From Bacteroidaceae bacterium (GTDB lineage: Bacteria; Bacteroidota; Bacteroidia; Bacteroidales; Bacteroidaceae), in the NCBI GenBank assembly GCA_902362595.1, contig CABIXF010000011.1:37950-101949 (forward strand): 64,000 nucleotides of DNA. The letters are read 5' to 3'. Both the position numbers and the translations under genes were made by a program. The notes below the pieces were generated by a model. It was not told the DNA's origin and ran no database searches. It saw nothing but the letters and a program-made list of their open reading frames with translations. Below are positions 35,001 through 44,228 of the stretch, piece after piece; the first letter of the stretch is position 1, and the number at the start of each line of letters is the position of its first letter.

Positions 35001-36065
35001 ATGACTTGGAAAAAAGCAAATATCATCATAGACGGCCGAAAGATGGAAATCCCGGCCCCCGACATCATATCGGCAAGCCGCAGCACGGACATCCCGGCAT
35101 TCTATGCGGACTGGTTCTTCCATCGGCTCGAAACCGGCTATTCCGTGTGGAACAACCCGTTCAACGGAAAAAAGAGCTATATCTCTTACCAGAATACAAG
35201 ATTCATAGTGTTCTGGTCGAAAAATCCCAAACCTCTTCTTCCTTATCTGCCGATCCTGAAAGAAAGAGGTATCGGTTGCTATATCCAGTTCACTTTGAAT
35301 GATTATGAGGAAGACGGACTGGAAACCGGTGTCCCTCCGCTGACAGAACGTATTGAAACATTCAGGACTCTTTCCGATATATTGGGCAAAGAAGCCGTAA
35401 TATGGCGGTTCGATCCGCTGATACTCACAGACAACATATCCGTGGATACTCTGATTGAAAAGATCGAACGTGTAGGAACGGAGATACACAATTGTACGGA
35501 AAAGCTGGTTTTCAGTTTTGCAGACATAGACTCGTACAGAAAGGTCAAGGCCAACATGACAGACAGCGGAATCCCATATCATGAGTGGAATAAAGAAAAA
35601 ATGGAGGAGCTTGCCGGAAAACTGACGGTACTGAACCGTAACAGAGGATGGAATCTGGAGCTGGCTACCTGCGGCGAAAATCTGGATCTTGGCAAATACA
35701 GGATATCCCGTAACCGCTGCATCGACGGTGACCTTATAGCACGTCTGGCATGGAAAGACAAGGAGCTGATGTCCGCATTGGGCGTCATCATACAGGAAAT
35801 GCCGTCTCCAGCCTTTTTCGACATGAATGACCTTCCTTACGGTGCCGTGATTCTCCCTGGCAACAAATACTTCGTCAGCAATCACAAAAAGGATCCGGGA
35901 CAACGCACCTCATGCGGATGTATGGCAGCCAAGGATATCGGGGAATACAATACCTGCCCCCATCTCTGCGAATACTGCTATGCAAATTCAAGTAAAAAAT
36001 CGGCAATCATGAACTGGGAAATGCACCGGCAGAACCCTATGGCGGAAACGATAACCGGAAAGTAA
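35001..36065 (+). CDS. DUF1848 family protein with C-terminal cysteine cluster
   Basis: A 354-residue protein of the DUF1848 type: PDIISASRSTDIPAFYADWF at the N-terminus, then FIVFWSKNPKPLLPYLP, FTLNDYEEDGLE and AVIWRFDPLIL. The C-terminus carries SCGCMAAKDIGEYNTCPHLC followed by EYCYAN, five or six cysteines suited to an iron-sulphur cluster, as in radical-SAM-like enzymes, although the standard CxxxCxxC is at the wrong end. The family is found in many bacteria and phages with unknown reaction. It is the last plus-strand accessory gene; a strong terminator follows. Confidence 0.88.
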   Translation: MTWKKANIIIDGRKMEIPAPDIISASRSTDIPAFYADWFFHRLETGYSVWNNPFNGKKSYISYQNTRFIVFWSKNPKPLLPYLPILKERGIGCYIQFTLNDYEEDGLETGVPPLTERIETFRTLSDILGKEAVIWRFDPLILTDNISVDTLIEKIERVGTEIHNCTEKLVFSFADIDSYRKVKANMTDSGIPYHEWNKEKMEELAGKLTVLNRNRGWNLELATCGENLDLGKYRISRNRCIDGDLIARLAWKDKELMSALGVIIQEMPSPAFFDMNDLPYGAVILPGNKYFVSNHKKDPGQRTSCGCMAAKDIGEYNTCPHLCEYCYANSSKKSAIMNWEMHRQNPMAETITGK

Positions 36066-36075
36066 AACAAAAGAC

Positions 36076-36125
36076 GAGGAAGAAACTGACAGTCAAAAGA
36101 CTGAAAGATTCTTCCTCATTTTTTA
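36076..36125. terminator. Terminator between DUF1848 gene and tra operon
   Basis: GAGGAAGAA (36076-36084) pairs with TTCTTCCTC (36109-36117) and is followed by ATTTTTTATT on the plus strand. It sits between the convergent DUF1848 gene and the end of the tra operon. Confidence 0.85.
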
Positions 36126-36635
36126 TTCCTCAAAAAGCAGCATGTATTCCACCTTCCTTCTCCGTTCAATGCTCGGCACTACCTTGCCTTTGTAACACCG
36201 GAAAGAAACATACTCCTTATAGATATTCCGGTCTCCTGCCTCCAGTTTCTTCAACAATTTACTTTTGGGCATCTTGCCGTAACCTTTCAGACGGTATGCC
36301 CCGACATTATAGCTCAAAACAGCGGCAATCAGCGAATCACGTCCCAGGTAACTGAACATACGGCACAGCTTGCGTAAATCCGCTCTCAGGATTGAATCCC
36401 CCTGTTCTTTTGTAATGTCATTGGTCAGCCTTTCCCCGGGAAGGACCTTATGCCCGTACCCGACATAAGGCCAGTGTCTTTTTTCTCCATGCCAGCCCTC
36501 ATAGCGCTTGATACACTCTACGGCAAGGCTGAACCTGTCCTGTTTCTCCTTTACCGGATTCTCCGCCCGCAACGGTATGCTCCCGAAGCAGGCTATGGCG
36601 AAAAACGCCGCAAACAATTTTGCTCTTATTCCCAT
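36123..36635 (-). CDS. Exported GH24-like lysozyme at the end of the tra operon
   Basis: A 170-residue protein with a signal peptide (MGIRAKLFAAFFAIACFGS) and a phage-type lysozyme domain: IKRYEGWHGEKRHWPYVGYGHKV contains the RxEG glutamate and the GYGH motif, and DSLIAAVLSYNVGAYRL follows. Such enzymes open the peptidoglycan locally so the conjugative pore can be built. The ATG at 36635 is chosen because it begins the signal peptide; an upstream start at 36722 would overlap traQ by 74 bases. It is the last gene of the leftward tra operon. Confidence 0.85.
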   Translation of the reverse strand: MGIRAKLFAAFFAIACFGSIPLRAENPVKEKQDRFSLAVECIKRYEGWHGEKRHWPYVGYGHKVLPGERLTNDITKEQGDSILRADLRKLCRMFSYLGRDSLIAAVLSYNVGAYRLKGYGKMPKSKLLKKLEAGDRNIYKEYVSFRCYKGKVVPSIERRRKVEYMLLFEE

Positions 36636-36648
36636 AGGCAGGTCAGGT

Positions 36649-37158
36649 TCATTGTGATACGATAACGACAGGTAATTCCTTGCCGCCGGAAGTAACCACG
36701 GTATCCTCGTCCTCCGTCTCATTGTTGAAATCGAAGGTCAGCTGGAAAAGCTGTGCCGGCTCGCTGTTGTCCTCAAAATAGATGTCAATGCTCTGCTGGT
36801 CCTCACACTCTGAGGTGTAATAAAGGCGGAACACCTCCCTGTCCAGAGGATAACGGTCGTTGGGCAGCAGCACCATCCCGTCGTCCATGCGCAGCTTGCC
36901 TTTGCCGTCCGGCTGGAAATAACGGATGGTATATCGGGCATCAGAGAACCGTCCTTCCCGTTTCAGTTCACAGCGGATTTCCACGGTTTCACCCTTCACA
37001 ATACGTGTGGGAACCGGCATCGTCTCCACCGTAAAGGGATAGGACTGCTGCACGTCAAGGTCATCGCTGCACGAGGTCAGTATACCGAAGGTCAGGCCCA
37101 TCAGGGCGCATACAAGGGCATACAGCCCTTTTCTGTTCATATTAGGTTTCATATTCAT
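36649..37158 (-). CDS. traQ: Conjugative transposon protein TraQ (DUF3872)
   Basis: A 169-residue exported or lipid-anchored protein: signal sequence with the lipobox-like LTSC (about residue 30), then a beta-sandwich domain of the DUF3872 type (PFTVETMPVPTRIVKGETVE, YTIRYFQPDGKGKLRMDDG). TraQ is the last of the CTnDOT traA-Q series; it is an envelope protein of unknown exact role. It lies between traP and the lysozyme gene. Confidence 0.85.
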   Translation of the reverse strand: MNMKPNMNRKGLYALVCALMGLTFGILTSCSDDLDVQQSYPFTVETMPVPTRIVKGETVEIRCELKREGRFSDARYTIRYFQPDGKGKLRMDDGMVLLPNDRYPLDREVFRLYYTSECEDQQSIDIYFEDNSEPAQLFQLTFDFNNETEDEDTVVTSGGKELPVVIVSQ

Positions 37159-37185
37159 TTCTTGTTTTAACGGTTTATAAAAAAA

Positions 37186-38064
37186 TTACTGTTCAGGCGG
37201 AAAATTGCTTTCCAGGTATTCGTTCAGGTCCTTGCATCCGGCATACAGGTCGGAACAGTCGTCAATCCTGTCACCGTAGCGTTTCCGGAGGACGGCCAGC
37301 GTCCTTCTTCCGGCATCGTCATTGTCCAGGTAGCACCGGATCTTCCCGTAATTGTCCAGATAAGGAAACGAGCGTTCAAGCATGGCCACCGAATTGAGGA
37401 CCAGATAATCCTCACCGCGGCTGATGCCGAGTACCTTCCATGAAAGAAAGTCGATGAAGCCCTCAAACAGGTTGCAGGTAAGCGAGCCATTGCGGATAAC
37501 CGAAATATCCTTGGGCGGCAGACACCATTTCATGAATCTGGTCCGAAGCTCATAGCCTCCGCCCATATTCCTGAAACCGACGGCGAAATACCGCTTGCCG
37601 TACAGACGGAACCGTACTTCCTCGCACTCCGCACGGGCGATTTCGGCGGGAATGCCGCGTCCCTTCAGATAGCCGAGCAGGACATTACAGTGCAAGGGAC
37701 CGCAAACCACCTCCTCAAAGCGGGAAGGCTCCTTGCGCCTTTCTGTCCTGACACTTTCCTTTTCTCTTTTCTGTCCGGCATATTCAGGTATTGTGCCTCC
37801 ATAAACTCCGGCGATGAACCTCGCCTGTGCCATGAAGCCGTCACTTCCTGAAAGTTCCCCCGCAAGGGTGAAGATGTCGCCTCCATGCCCGGTACCGAAG
37901 TCATGCCATACACCCTTACGGGTATTCACATGGAACGAAGGTGCCCTTTCCTCACGGCACGGGGAGAGATACCAGCATTCGTCGCCATGCCTTCTTACGG
38001 GCTCATGTCCCAGACGGGACAGGAATTCCTCAATGGGAATGCCTCTTATCATCTCTATATCCAT
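37186..38064 (-). CDS. traP: TraP, CHC2/TOPRIM DNA primase
   Basis: A 292-residue primase. The N-terminal CHC2 zinc-binding domain is present with DECWYLSPCREERAPSFHVN and WHDFGTGHGGDIFTL. From about residue 200 a TOPRIM domain follows (YLVLNSVAMLERSFPYLDNY, with the acidic CYLDNDDAGRRTLAVL). It should synthesise primers on the transferred strand in the recipient. It lies seven bases downstream of traO. Confidence 0.9.
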   Translation of the reverse strand: MDIEMIRGIPIEEFLSRLGHEPVRRHGDECWYLSPCREERAPSFHVNTRKGVWHDFGTGHGGDIFTLAGELSGSDGFMAQARFIAGVYGGTIPEYAGQKREKESVRTERRKEPSRFEEVVCGPLHCNVLLGYLKGRGIPAEIARAECEEVRFRLYGKRYFAVGFRNMGGGYELRTRFMKWCLPPKDISVIRNGSLTCNLFEGFIDFLSWKVLGISRGEDYLVLNSVAMLERSFPYLDNYGKIRCYLDNDDAGRRTLAVLRKRYGDRIDDCSDLYAGCKDLNEYLESNFPPEQ

Positions 38065-38070
38065 AGGCGT

Positions 38071-38649
38071 CTAATTGATGATGAAACGGACTCCAAGCCC
38101 GAACTGTGTCGTGAACTTTCCCAGAGAACTGCCCCATAGCACTCGTTCGCGCACATGGGCAAGCAGCACGATACGGTCCGTCACATAGCTTTCCAGCTCC
38201 AGCGTCAGGGCTCCGCCATAGACGAAGGCATCCCGGTGGGAAAGCATGGAACCGTCATACAGAACCTTTTCTCCCCAGTTCAATGTCTCATATCCCACCA
38301 GGGCGGAACCGCCAACAGAAAGGAAGAATATCTTCGCCGGGTCGGACAGGAACTTTAGGTAATAGCCGCCCTCGGCAGTAAACTGGGCCCGTGGGACGGA
38401 AGTCCCGCGATAACCGTAGTTCTTCAGCAGGTATTCCACACCAGCCACCCAATGGTTGGCCCTTTTCGTATATCCCGAAACGGCAAAACCCGTGTACCAG
38501 TCAACCGGTGATTTCAGGTTTCCGGCAAAGCCTCCCCTGAGTTCCACGCCCTTCATTCCGGGAAGGTAACGCTGGGCGTATGCCTGCCCCGATGACAGGG
38601 CAAGCGATACGCATACGGCAAAAAGGAACAGATACTTCTTCATGGTCAT
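38071..38649 (-). CDS. traO: Conjugative transposon protein TraO
   Basis: A 192-residue protein with a signal peptide (cleavage after AYAQ, about residue 26) and an outer-membrane-barrel-like remainder with alternating strands (GVELRGGFAGNLKSP, YYLKFLSDPAKIFFLSVGGS, ending TTQFGLGVRFIIN, a C-terminal aromatic-type strand). TraO belongs to the CTnDOT mating apparatus. The gene overlaps the end of traN by four bases. Confidence 0.88.
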   Translation of the reverse strand: MTMKKYLFLFAVCVSLALSSGQAYAQRYLPGMKGVELRGGFAGNLKSPVDWYTGFAVSGYTKRANHWVAGVEYLLKNYGYRGTSVPRAQFTAEGGYYLKFLSDPAKIFFLSVGGSALVGYETLNWGEKVLYDGSMLSHRDAFVYGGALTLELESYVTDRIVLLAHVRERVLWGSSLGKFTTQFGLGVRFIIN

Positions 38650-39617
38650 TTCACTTTAAGTTCATTGATCACCCTCGCTCTCACGATGTCCTCACTCTCC
38701 ACGGTGAAGGTCTGGTGACGGCCTCCGCTCTTCTCGTGCATCTCCACCACCAGCATCTTGTCGGCGGGAATGGTGAACTTGTCAAAGACAAAGACGGTAC
38801 GCTCATCCTTCTTTCCGGCGACAGCCGTGGCATAGTTGTAGGCACGCAGTGGAAATATCACCTGCTCCTGGATAGCCGTGCGCTTGAGTACCTTCTTGTC
38901 CACAATCTTGAACGTCACGAAATCCACCTCATAAGGCACGTTCGACGTGTTCTTCACCTGGGTGTGGAAATAGAGCAGCCCGTTGTGGGTATAGAGTCCG
39001 CGCAGCAGGTACTGGATGCCGAACGCCTTGCTTCCGATATGCTTGATGTGGCGTCTGTTATCCTTGTGGATGGCCTTGGAAATAAGGTGTACCAGCTTGG
39101 GCGACTCGCTGCCGAGTTCCTTCAGGTAGATGTCAAGGGCATTGTTCGGGCGGTTCACCTCGCTGCCATCATTAATAAAATCGGCCATCTCGATGTTGAG
39201 CAGCAGAGGCTCGTCGGCATACTTCACATTGAAGGTGTAGAAACTTCCGCTTTCGGTAATCACCGACATGTTGGTCTCCTCACGGAAATTCTTTCTGGTA
39301 GCCTTTACCCTGATTACATTCTCTGAACCGTCCGCCTTGCCCGCAATCAGATTCGGAGAACCGAGATCCACGTAGCGGACAGCCGAGGGAAAGATGATAT
39401 GGGTCGTCTTGTCATACGTCACTTCCAGACCGTAAGGCGGAATCATCCGGTCAAAGGTGAGCTTTCTGGACAGCCCGAGATAGAGGTCGCCGTCCTCCTG
39501 CTGCGGATAGATATCCGCCTTCAGGGTCAAATCATTTACGGCCGTGGTATCAGCCGACTGTGCATGTGCACTTGCAACGCCGCCTGCGAGGGCAAGCATC
39601 AAAAGAATCTTTTTCAT
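38646..39617 (-). CDS. traN: Conjugative transposon protein TraN (DUF4138)
   Basis: A 323-residue exported protein: signal peptide ending ASAHAQ, then DUF4138 features (YGLEVTYDKTTHIIFPSAVR, YVDLGSPNLIAGKADGSENV). The family is the Bacteroidota counterpart of the VirB9-like component of the conjugation pore. It lies between traM and traO; the start follows traM's stop by about 20 bases. Confidence 0.9.
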   Translation of the reverse strand: MKKILLMLALAGGVASAHAQSADTTAVNDLTLKADIYPQQEDGDLYLGLSRKLTFDRMIPPYGLEVTYDKTTHIIFPSAVRYVDLGSPNLIAGKADGSENVIRVKATRKNFREETNMSVITESGSFYTFNVKYADEPLLLNIEMADFINDGSEVNRPNNALDIYLKELGSESPKLVHLISKAIHKDNRRHIKHIGSKAFGIQYLLRGLYTHNGLLYFHTQVKNTSNVPYEVDFVTFKIVDKKVLKRTAIQEQVIFPLRAYNYATAVAGKKDERTVFVFDKFTIPADKMLVVEMHEKSGGRHQTFTVESEDIVRARVINELKVK

Positions 39618-39637
39618 GTCTTTACTGTTTTAATGGG

Positions 39638-40930
39638 TTATTGATTGTTGTTCTGATAAAGCATCAGTCCGTAGCCTGATTTGAGGTGTACCTTCTCCTC
39701 GCGCATCTTTTTGGAGATGTACTGCGACACGCCCTGTATGGCCCCTCGTCCAAGCTCGGAGAGAAGCTGGTCACCTGCCGACTGGTTGGTGATGGAGATG
39801 GTCGTGCCGAGATTCTGTCCCATGTTGGCGGCCACTTCCCGTACCGCATTAGCTTCCGTCGAACCGGGAATGAATATCCCGTCCTGTCCGTCACTGTCCA
39901 GCACGGTCAGTTCCACGGGAATGACATTGCCGTCATATTCGACCTGCAGGATTTCAATGCCAAGCCGCTCGCCCTGGATACGTCCCTCACCGGTCAGCAG
40001 GGTATTGCGGGGAAGCACGTATCTTCCCACACGCATGGCCTCCAGCAGCCTGAGACGCACGCTTTGTCCGCTGATGACGGTCTGGTCGCCATGCACGCAG
40101 GCCCGTATGGTATTCCTCGCCATCTGTGTCCCGGCACTGCCCACAGCCGTATGGAAGCCGATATCAGCACCGGAAAGCAGTCTCGCGAACTGTACCGAAT
40201 CGGTAAGAGGCTGAGGAAGGGACGACACGACCGGAGAGGACACCAGCCCGACGGGAACGGCTTTCGCCTTCCTCTCCCTTGAGGGACTTTCCGTCTCCTG
40301 ACTGTCCGCTGTTCCCGTGCTGCCGCCCGAAGGCATATATTTGGCGGCAAGTTCATAGGACTTCTCCAGCAGAGCCACCTGTTCCTCGTAGCTCGGTCCG
40401 GCCGTCTGCGCTGCGGCAGCCTGTCTGAGCTGTTCCACCTCTGCTTTCAGGGCTTCCTTTTCCGGATCTTCCTCAGGACTCTCGTAAAAACTGCCGAGAG
40501 TGGCGTTGATGTCGTTGTAAGCCGAGGCTGAAGAGGCGAAGGCTCCCGTCCTGCCGTTTCCTCCTGAATGGTACGCACGGCTTTCATTTTCACTTGCAAT
40601 GTCCTGCGCCGGTTCTGTTTCCGGGACATTATCCTGTCTGTGTCCATCGGTCAGGGCGGAGAAGTCGGCCAGCGTACGCTTCTTCTCCTCCTGCCGGCGA
40701 ATCATGTCTGCCTGCTCATAGGCAGCCATCTTGTCCGCCTCTATACCCGTACCTTTCGGATCGGGAAGTTCGGCATTGAAGCCCGTCTTCCTTTCCGCCT
40801 CCTGCCTGTCTTTTTCGGACGGGGCGAAAATTAACCACATGCACCCGAGGAACAGCAGGAACATGCCTGTGAAAACCAGATATTTCCTGATTTTCTGCTT
40901 CTGTTTCAATTTTTCTGCATCTGTACTCAT
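39638..40930 (-). CDS. traM: Conjugative transposon protein TraM (VirB10-like)
   Basis: A 430-residue bitopic membrane protein: short basic cytoplasmic tail, one transmembrane helix (KYLVFTGMFLLFLGCMWLIF, about residues 17-36), a long disordered charged region, and a C-terminal beta-barrel domain (from about residue 260, with RACVHGDQTVISGQSVRLRL and VPRNTLLTGEGRIQ-type strands) typical of VirB10/TraM. It should bridge inner and outer membranes. The ATG at 40930 (MSTDAEK) is preferred over 40972, which overlaps traL. Confidence 0.9.
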   Translation of the reverse strand: MSTDAEKLKQKQKIRKYLVFTGMFLLFLGCMWLIFAPSEKDRQEAERKTGFNAELPDPKGTGIEADKMAAYEQADMIRRQEEKKRTLADFSALTDGHRQDNVPETEPAQDIASENESRAYHSGGNGRTGAFASSASAYNDINATLGSFYESPEEDPEKEALKAEVEQLRQAAAAQTAGPSYEEQVALLEKSYELAAKYMPSGGSTGTADSQETESPSRERKAKAVPVGLVSSPVVSSLPQPLTDSVQFARLLSGADIGFHTAVGSAGTQMARNTIRACVHGDQTVISGQSVRLRLLEAMRVGRYVLPRNTLLTGEGRIQGERLGIEILQVEYDGNVIPVELTVLDSDGQDGIFIPGSTEANAVREVAANMGQNLGTTISITNQSAGDQLLSELGRGAIQGVSQYISKKMREEKVHLKSGYGLMLYQNNNQ

Positions 40931-40934
40931 AATC

Positions 40935-41228
40935 TTACTTGTTGAACTGGTTAAAAAACTCTTCCATCTCACGGACTTTCATATCGGAGAGGGTATCCGC
41001 AGGCACAAAGTCGGGAACCTCAAGCGGGGTTATCCTGATGATGTCCTGCCGGGCATCCTCCCGTCCGATGTCATAAATCGCACGGAAAATCATGTAGAAA
41101 TTCACCAGCGCGAAAAGGGAAACCATCACGATGACGGCGATTGCCCTCTGACGGGGTGTGAGTCTGTCACAAAGGCCGCGCAGCCTGCCCCCGATACATT
41201 CCTTGAACTTTACATACATTTTTCTCAT
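40935..41228 (-). CDS. traL: Conjugative transposon protein TraL (DUF3989)
   Basis: A 97-residue protein with one transmembrane helix (RAIAVIVMVSLFALVNFYMI, about residues 27-46) and an acidic C-terminal tail; this matches the small TraL/DUF3989 component. It lies four bases upstream of the traM start. Confidence 0.88.
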   Translation of the reverse strand: MRKMYVKFKECIGGRLRGLCDRLTPRQRAIAVIVMVSLFALVNFYMIFRAIYDIGREDARQDIIRITPLEVPDFVPADTLSDMKVREMEEFFNQFNK

Positions 41229-41240
41229 ACATACATTGTT

Positions 41241-41864
41241 TTATCTGTCATACATTCTGATATCCCTGTTCTCCAGTACATGGAACCCTTCCAGGATGAA
41301 CCCGTGCGGATTGTTGTCACTGCGGGTGGAATTCCGCAACCTGCCATGCGTGACAAGGCTGCGTTCCGTCACGCTCTTCTCACGGATGATGAAAAGGCGT
41401 GCGTATGTCATGACATCATACGGATAGGTGTTGAAGTCGCATTTCACGCTGTCTATCTCGATACGCTGGCTGACATTGCCCGAAATTATTCTATTGTAAT
41501 AACCCTGTTCGGCCAGATCCCCGTAATGGGAATAGGCGGAACGGTCACTCAGGAACATGGCACGCTGCACGTTCCCCTCGATGGCACTCTTGTCAGGGGC
41601 CAGCGTGAAGAACAGCTCATGGAAACGTCTGACATGTTCCCTTGCCTCCACGGGACGGTTCTGCTCCAGGTCCTGCGAGAGGGCGAGCATGAGCGACTTT
41701 CCCTCATCCAGCACATAGATCTTCTGGCGCTGGGCTTCGGCAAAACTGTATGCCTTCCACACGGAATAGCCCACAAGCAGGGTGCAGACACCCAGATAGA
41801 CTATTCCGAACAGGCGCAGATGCCGGAAGCTGGTCTCGATATTTTTCAATGATTTGAATTCCAT
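41241..41864 (-). CDS. traK: Conjugative transposon protein TraK (VirB8-like)
   Basis: A 207-residue protein with one N-terminal membrane helix (LRLFGIVYLGVCTLLVGYSV, about residues 17-36) and a soluble domain with EAREHVRRFHELFFTLAPD. The layout is that of the VirB8-like TraK of CTnDOT. The ATG at 41864 (MEFKSLKNIETSFRH) is 20 bases after the traJ stop; a longer frame to 42263 is a chance overlap with traJ. Confidence 0.9.
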   Translation of the reverse strand: MEFKSLKNIETSFRHLRLFGIVYLGVCTLLVGYSVWKAYSFAEAQRQKIYVLDEGKSLMLALSQDLEQNRPVEAREHVRRFHELFFTLAPDKSAIEGNVQRAMFLSDRSAYSHYGDLAEQGYYNRIISGNVSQRIEIDSVKCDFNTYPYDVMTYARLFIIREKSVTERSLVTHGRLRNSTRSDNNPHGFILEGFHVLENRDIRMYDR

Positions 41865-41884
41865 TCTTATTCGTTTTATGATTG

Positions 41885-42889
41885 TTACTTGATTAGTCTT
41901 CCGGCCACATTTCCTACAGTAGCACCTGCGGCACCGCCCACAATGGAGCCTGTCTTGGAAGCAGCCTGATTCACGTTCTTGCCGTAATTTCCTGCTCCTC
42001 CACCGGCCTGCACGATCCAGTTGGCCACGGTCGGAATCGTGAAATACCCGATGATGCCGATAATCAGGAACGTGATGTACACGGCATTGGAACTGTCCGG
42101 AATGAAGTTGGGGTCGGACAGCTGCTCGATGTCCCTCTGAAGCATCAGGGTCTGTATGCGTGCCAGCACGCTGCTGAAAAGATCGGAGACGGGCAGCCAC
42201 AGATAGATGCTGATATAGCGGACAAACCATTGGCTCAACGAAGCCTGGAATCCGTCCCAGCACGAAATGGCAAAGGAAATCGGTCCGAGAATGGAAAGGA
42301 CAATCAGGAAGAATGTCCTTAGCGTGTCCACTACAAGCGCGGCCGCATTGAACATCAGTTCCAGCAGCTCACGGAAAAAATTCTGCACGGACTTCTTCAT
42401 GTTGTACATGGCACGGTCCACATACATACCGCAAGCCTCGATAGCGTCCAGAGCTCCCAGTTCATCCAGTTTGTTGTCAAAAGCCTCCTTGTCCACCAGG
42501 TAGGCCGTCTCGGGATTCCTCCGCATCGCCTCAATCTCCAGCTTGTCCTTCTGCTGCCGATACTCATTCATGTCAAAGGTCTGCGTCTCCAGAATCCTGT
42601 GCGTTCCGGTCACGACGGGTGACAAAATGCTGTTGAGCGTACCCAGCACGATGGTCGGAAAAAACATGATGCAGATACCCAGAGCAAACGGACGCAGCAA
42701 AGGGAACACGTCAATAGGTTCGGCCCTGGCCAGTGACTGCCAGACACGGTACGCCACATAAAAGAGGGCTCCCAATCCGGCAAGGCCCTTGGCCACGCCG
42801 GTCATCTGCGAACAGAGCGGCATCATGTCCGTGTACAGACTTTGCAGGATCTGGTGCAGATTGTCAAAATTCACAGCCAACAATACCAT
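41885..42889 (-). CDS. traJ: Conjugative transposon protein TraJ
   Basis: A 334-residue polytopic membrane protein (about six hydrophobic segments, for example LGICIMFFPTIVLGTL and FFLIVLSILGPISFAISCW), ending in a glycine-rich tail (GGAGNYGKNVNQAASKTGS). This fits TraJ, the VirB6-like inner-membrane channel protein. The start is the ATG at 42889 because a perfect AAGGAGG ribosome site lies seven bases upstream; an apparent start six bases further out is a TTG. Confidence 0.92.
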   Translation of the reverse strand: MVLLAVNFDNLHQILQSLYTDMMPLCSQMTGVAKGLAGLGALFYVAYRVWQSLARAEPIDVFPLLRPFALGICIMFFPTIVLGTLNSILSPVVTGTHRILETQTFDMNEYRQQKDKLEIEAMRRNPETAYLVDKEAFDNKLDELGALDAIEACGMYVDRAMYNMKKSVQNFFRELLELMFNAAALVVDTLRTFFLIVLSILGPISFAISCWDGFQASLSQWFVRYISIYLWLPVSDLFSSVLARIQTLMLQRDIEQLSDPNFIPDSSNAVYITFLIIGIIGYFTIPTVANWIVQAGGGAGNYGKNVNQAASKTGSIVGGAAGATVGNVAGRLIK

Positions 42890-42907
42890 AAGCAATCCTC
42901 CTTGAAA

Positions 42908-43540
42908 TTACCAGTAGCGTTCGTTGGGTGAACCGTACAGAGCCATCACACGGTCGAGATCATTCTGTTTCTTGGCACGCAGGTACGACACGCCGATGTT
43001 CTTGTTGGTATAGTACTGCACCAGACTGCGGTATTGCAGCATGTCGGTATAACAGCGGTCGATGATGTCCATACGTTCCTTGTCGTTCATCGAAAGGCCG
43101 TTCTCGTTGACCACCGTCTTCAGGTCCGTCAGCAGATTGGCACTCTCCTCCAGCAGCTTCGTGTAGCCGAGGGCGATAGCACTCAGTTCCTCAGGGGTGA
43201 AATAAGGGTCACTGAGCATACGCTCATAACTGGTCACATAGATTTCCGTGATGTCGCCGACCATCAGGATGGTCTGCTGCACCTTGCGGGCATCGCGTAC
43301 CAGATTCTTCACTTTCCTAAGGCCGTCATAATACTCCTTGCCCTGCTTGTAAATCTTGACCGTCTCCTGAAAATTGTTGAGCATGTTGCCAGCCGTCGAG
43401 GACGTGTGGACGATATTCTTGGCGGCATTGATGATGCCCTGGGCAAGATTCCCGGGATCGGTCACTACCCATTGGGCGTGTGCCCTGCCTGCCGAAAGGA
43501 GGCAGATACAGCATAAGGCTGTCAGAATTCTTTTCTTCAT
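42908..43540 (-). CDS. traI: TraI-like DUF4141 protein
   Basis: A 210-residue exported protein: signal peptide (MKKRILTALCCICLLSAG, cleavage after RAHA) and a helical mature part with DPGNLAQGIINAAKNIVHTS and YTKLLEESANLLTDL. This matches DUF4141, the VirB5-like TraI of CTnDOT. The ATG at 43540 begins the signal peptide; the longer frame to 43702 runs into the upstream gene. Confidence 0.9.
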   Translation of the reverse strand: MKKRILTALCCICLLSAGRAHAQWVVTDPGNLAQGIINAAKNIVHTSSTAGNMLNNFQETVKIYKQGKEYYDGLRKVKNLVRDARKVQQTILMVGDITEIYVTSYERMLSDPYFTPEELSAIALGYTKLLEESANLLTDLKTVVNENGLSMNDKERMDIIDRCYTDMLQYRSLVQYYTNKNIGVSYLRAKKQNDLDRVMALYGSPNERYW

Positions 43541-43580
43541 GTCGTTAATCTTTAATGGTTGATAAATCTTTTCCGTTAGT

Positions 43581-44195
43581 TCAGAGTCCCATCTTGCGGC
43601 CTTTCGGCTTAGGACGGACGGTGATGTGCGGTTTCCTCCGCAGTGTTGTTTCCGAGGAGACCGTGCGGGCAGGCCTGATATTCCTGAAGAACTCGTCCGC
43701 ATAAGGACGTCTGCCGGTCATCCTGACAAATCGGGCATCCAGTTCCCGGTAAGCCTTCTCCGCCTGTTTCCGTATCACATCCTCCGGACTGCTCCTGTCA
43801 ATGCCGTATTTCACGAGAAAATCCGGGCGGATATGTATCGGGTCATGTACGGAACCCGGCGAGGCGGCAATACTGCCCAGCCTCTCCAGTTCCCCGTTCA
43901 GCTTGTCAAGGTATTCAGCCGGAGGACGGGGACATACACTTTCAAAAATCTTCTCCACCGCGTGTGTCAGTCTTGCATCCACCTCCAGAATGTCGGGTAC
44001 TTCCCCCGTCTGCCTCTTCCGCAGGTATTCGTCAGGAGCCATCCCTTCAAGCTGATGGAACAGACGGTAATCCTCCGTGAGCCCGTAATAGTCCTGTATG
44101 GAAAGAGGAATATTCCAGCCCTGCATCAGGGACCAGTAGAGAGATGACACGACCTCACGGCGTTTGCTTTCATTAGATTCCAGATCGCTATACAT
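43581..44195 (-). CDS. Protein at the traH position, unknown
   Basis: A 204-residue soluble, basic-tailed protein between traG and traI. In CTnDOT the slot is occupied by traH, and the order elsewhere is conserved, so it is probably a TraH counterpart; I could not confirm this from motifs. Visible are two helical blocks (VVSSLYWSLMQGWNIPLSIQ, DEYLRKRQTGEVPDILEVD) and a basic C-terminus (RKPHITVRPKPKGRKMGL). Its start is 33 bases after the end of the second traG exon. Confidence 0.65.
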   Translation of the reverse strand: MYSDLESNESKRREVVSSLYWSLMQGWNIPLSIQDYYGLTEDYRLFHQLEGMAPDEYLRKRQTGEVPDILEVDARLTHAVEKIFESVCPRPPAEYLDKLNGELERLGSIAASPGSVHDPIHIRPDFLVKYGIDRSSPEDVIRKQAEKAYRELDARFVRMTGRRPYADEFFRNIRPARTVSSETTLRRKPHITVRPKPKGRKMGL

Positions 44196-44228
44196 AAATT
44201 CAGAAGTTTAATGGGTTGATAAATGATT

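Noticed and set aside
40731..41852. Plus-strand frame of 373 codons across traK, traL and traM
   Set aside because: It covers three known minus-strand tra genes with proper starts and coupling.
41865..42263. N-terminal extension of traK
   Set aside because: It overlaps traJ in another frame and lacks membrane or signal features; the start at 41864 gives the normal TraK N-terminus.
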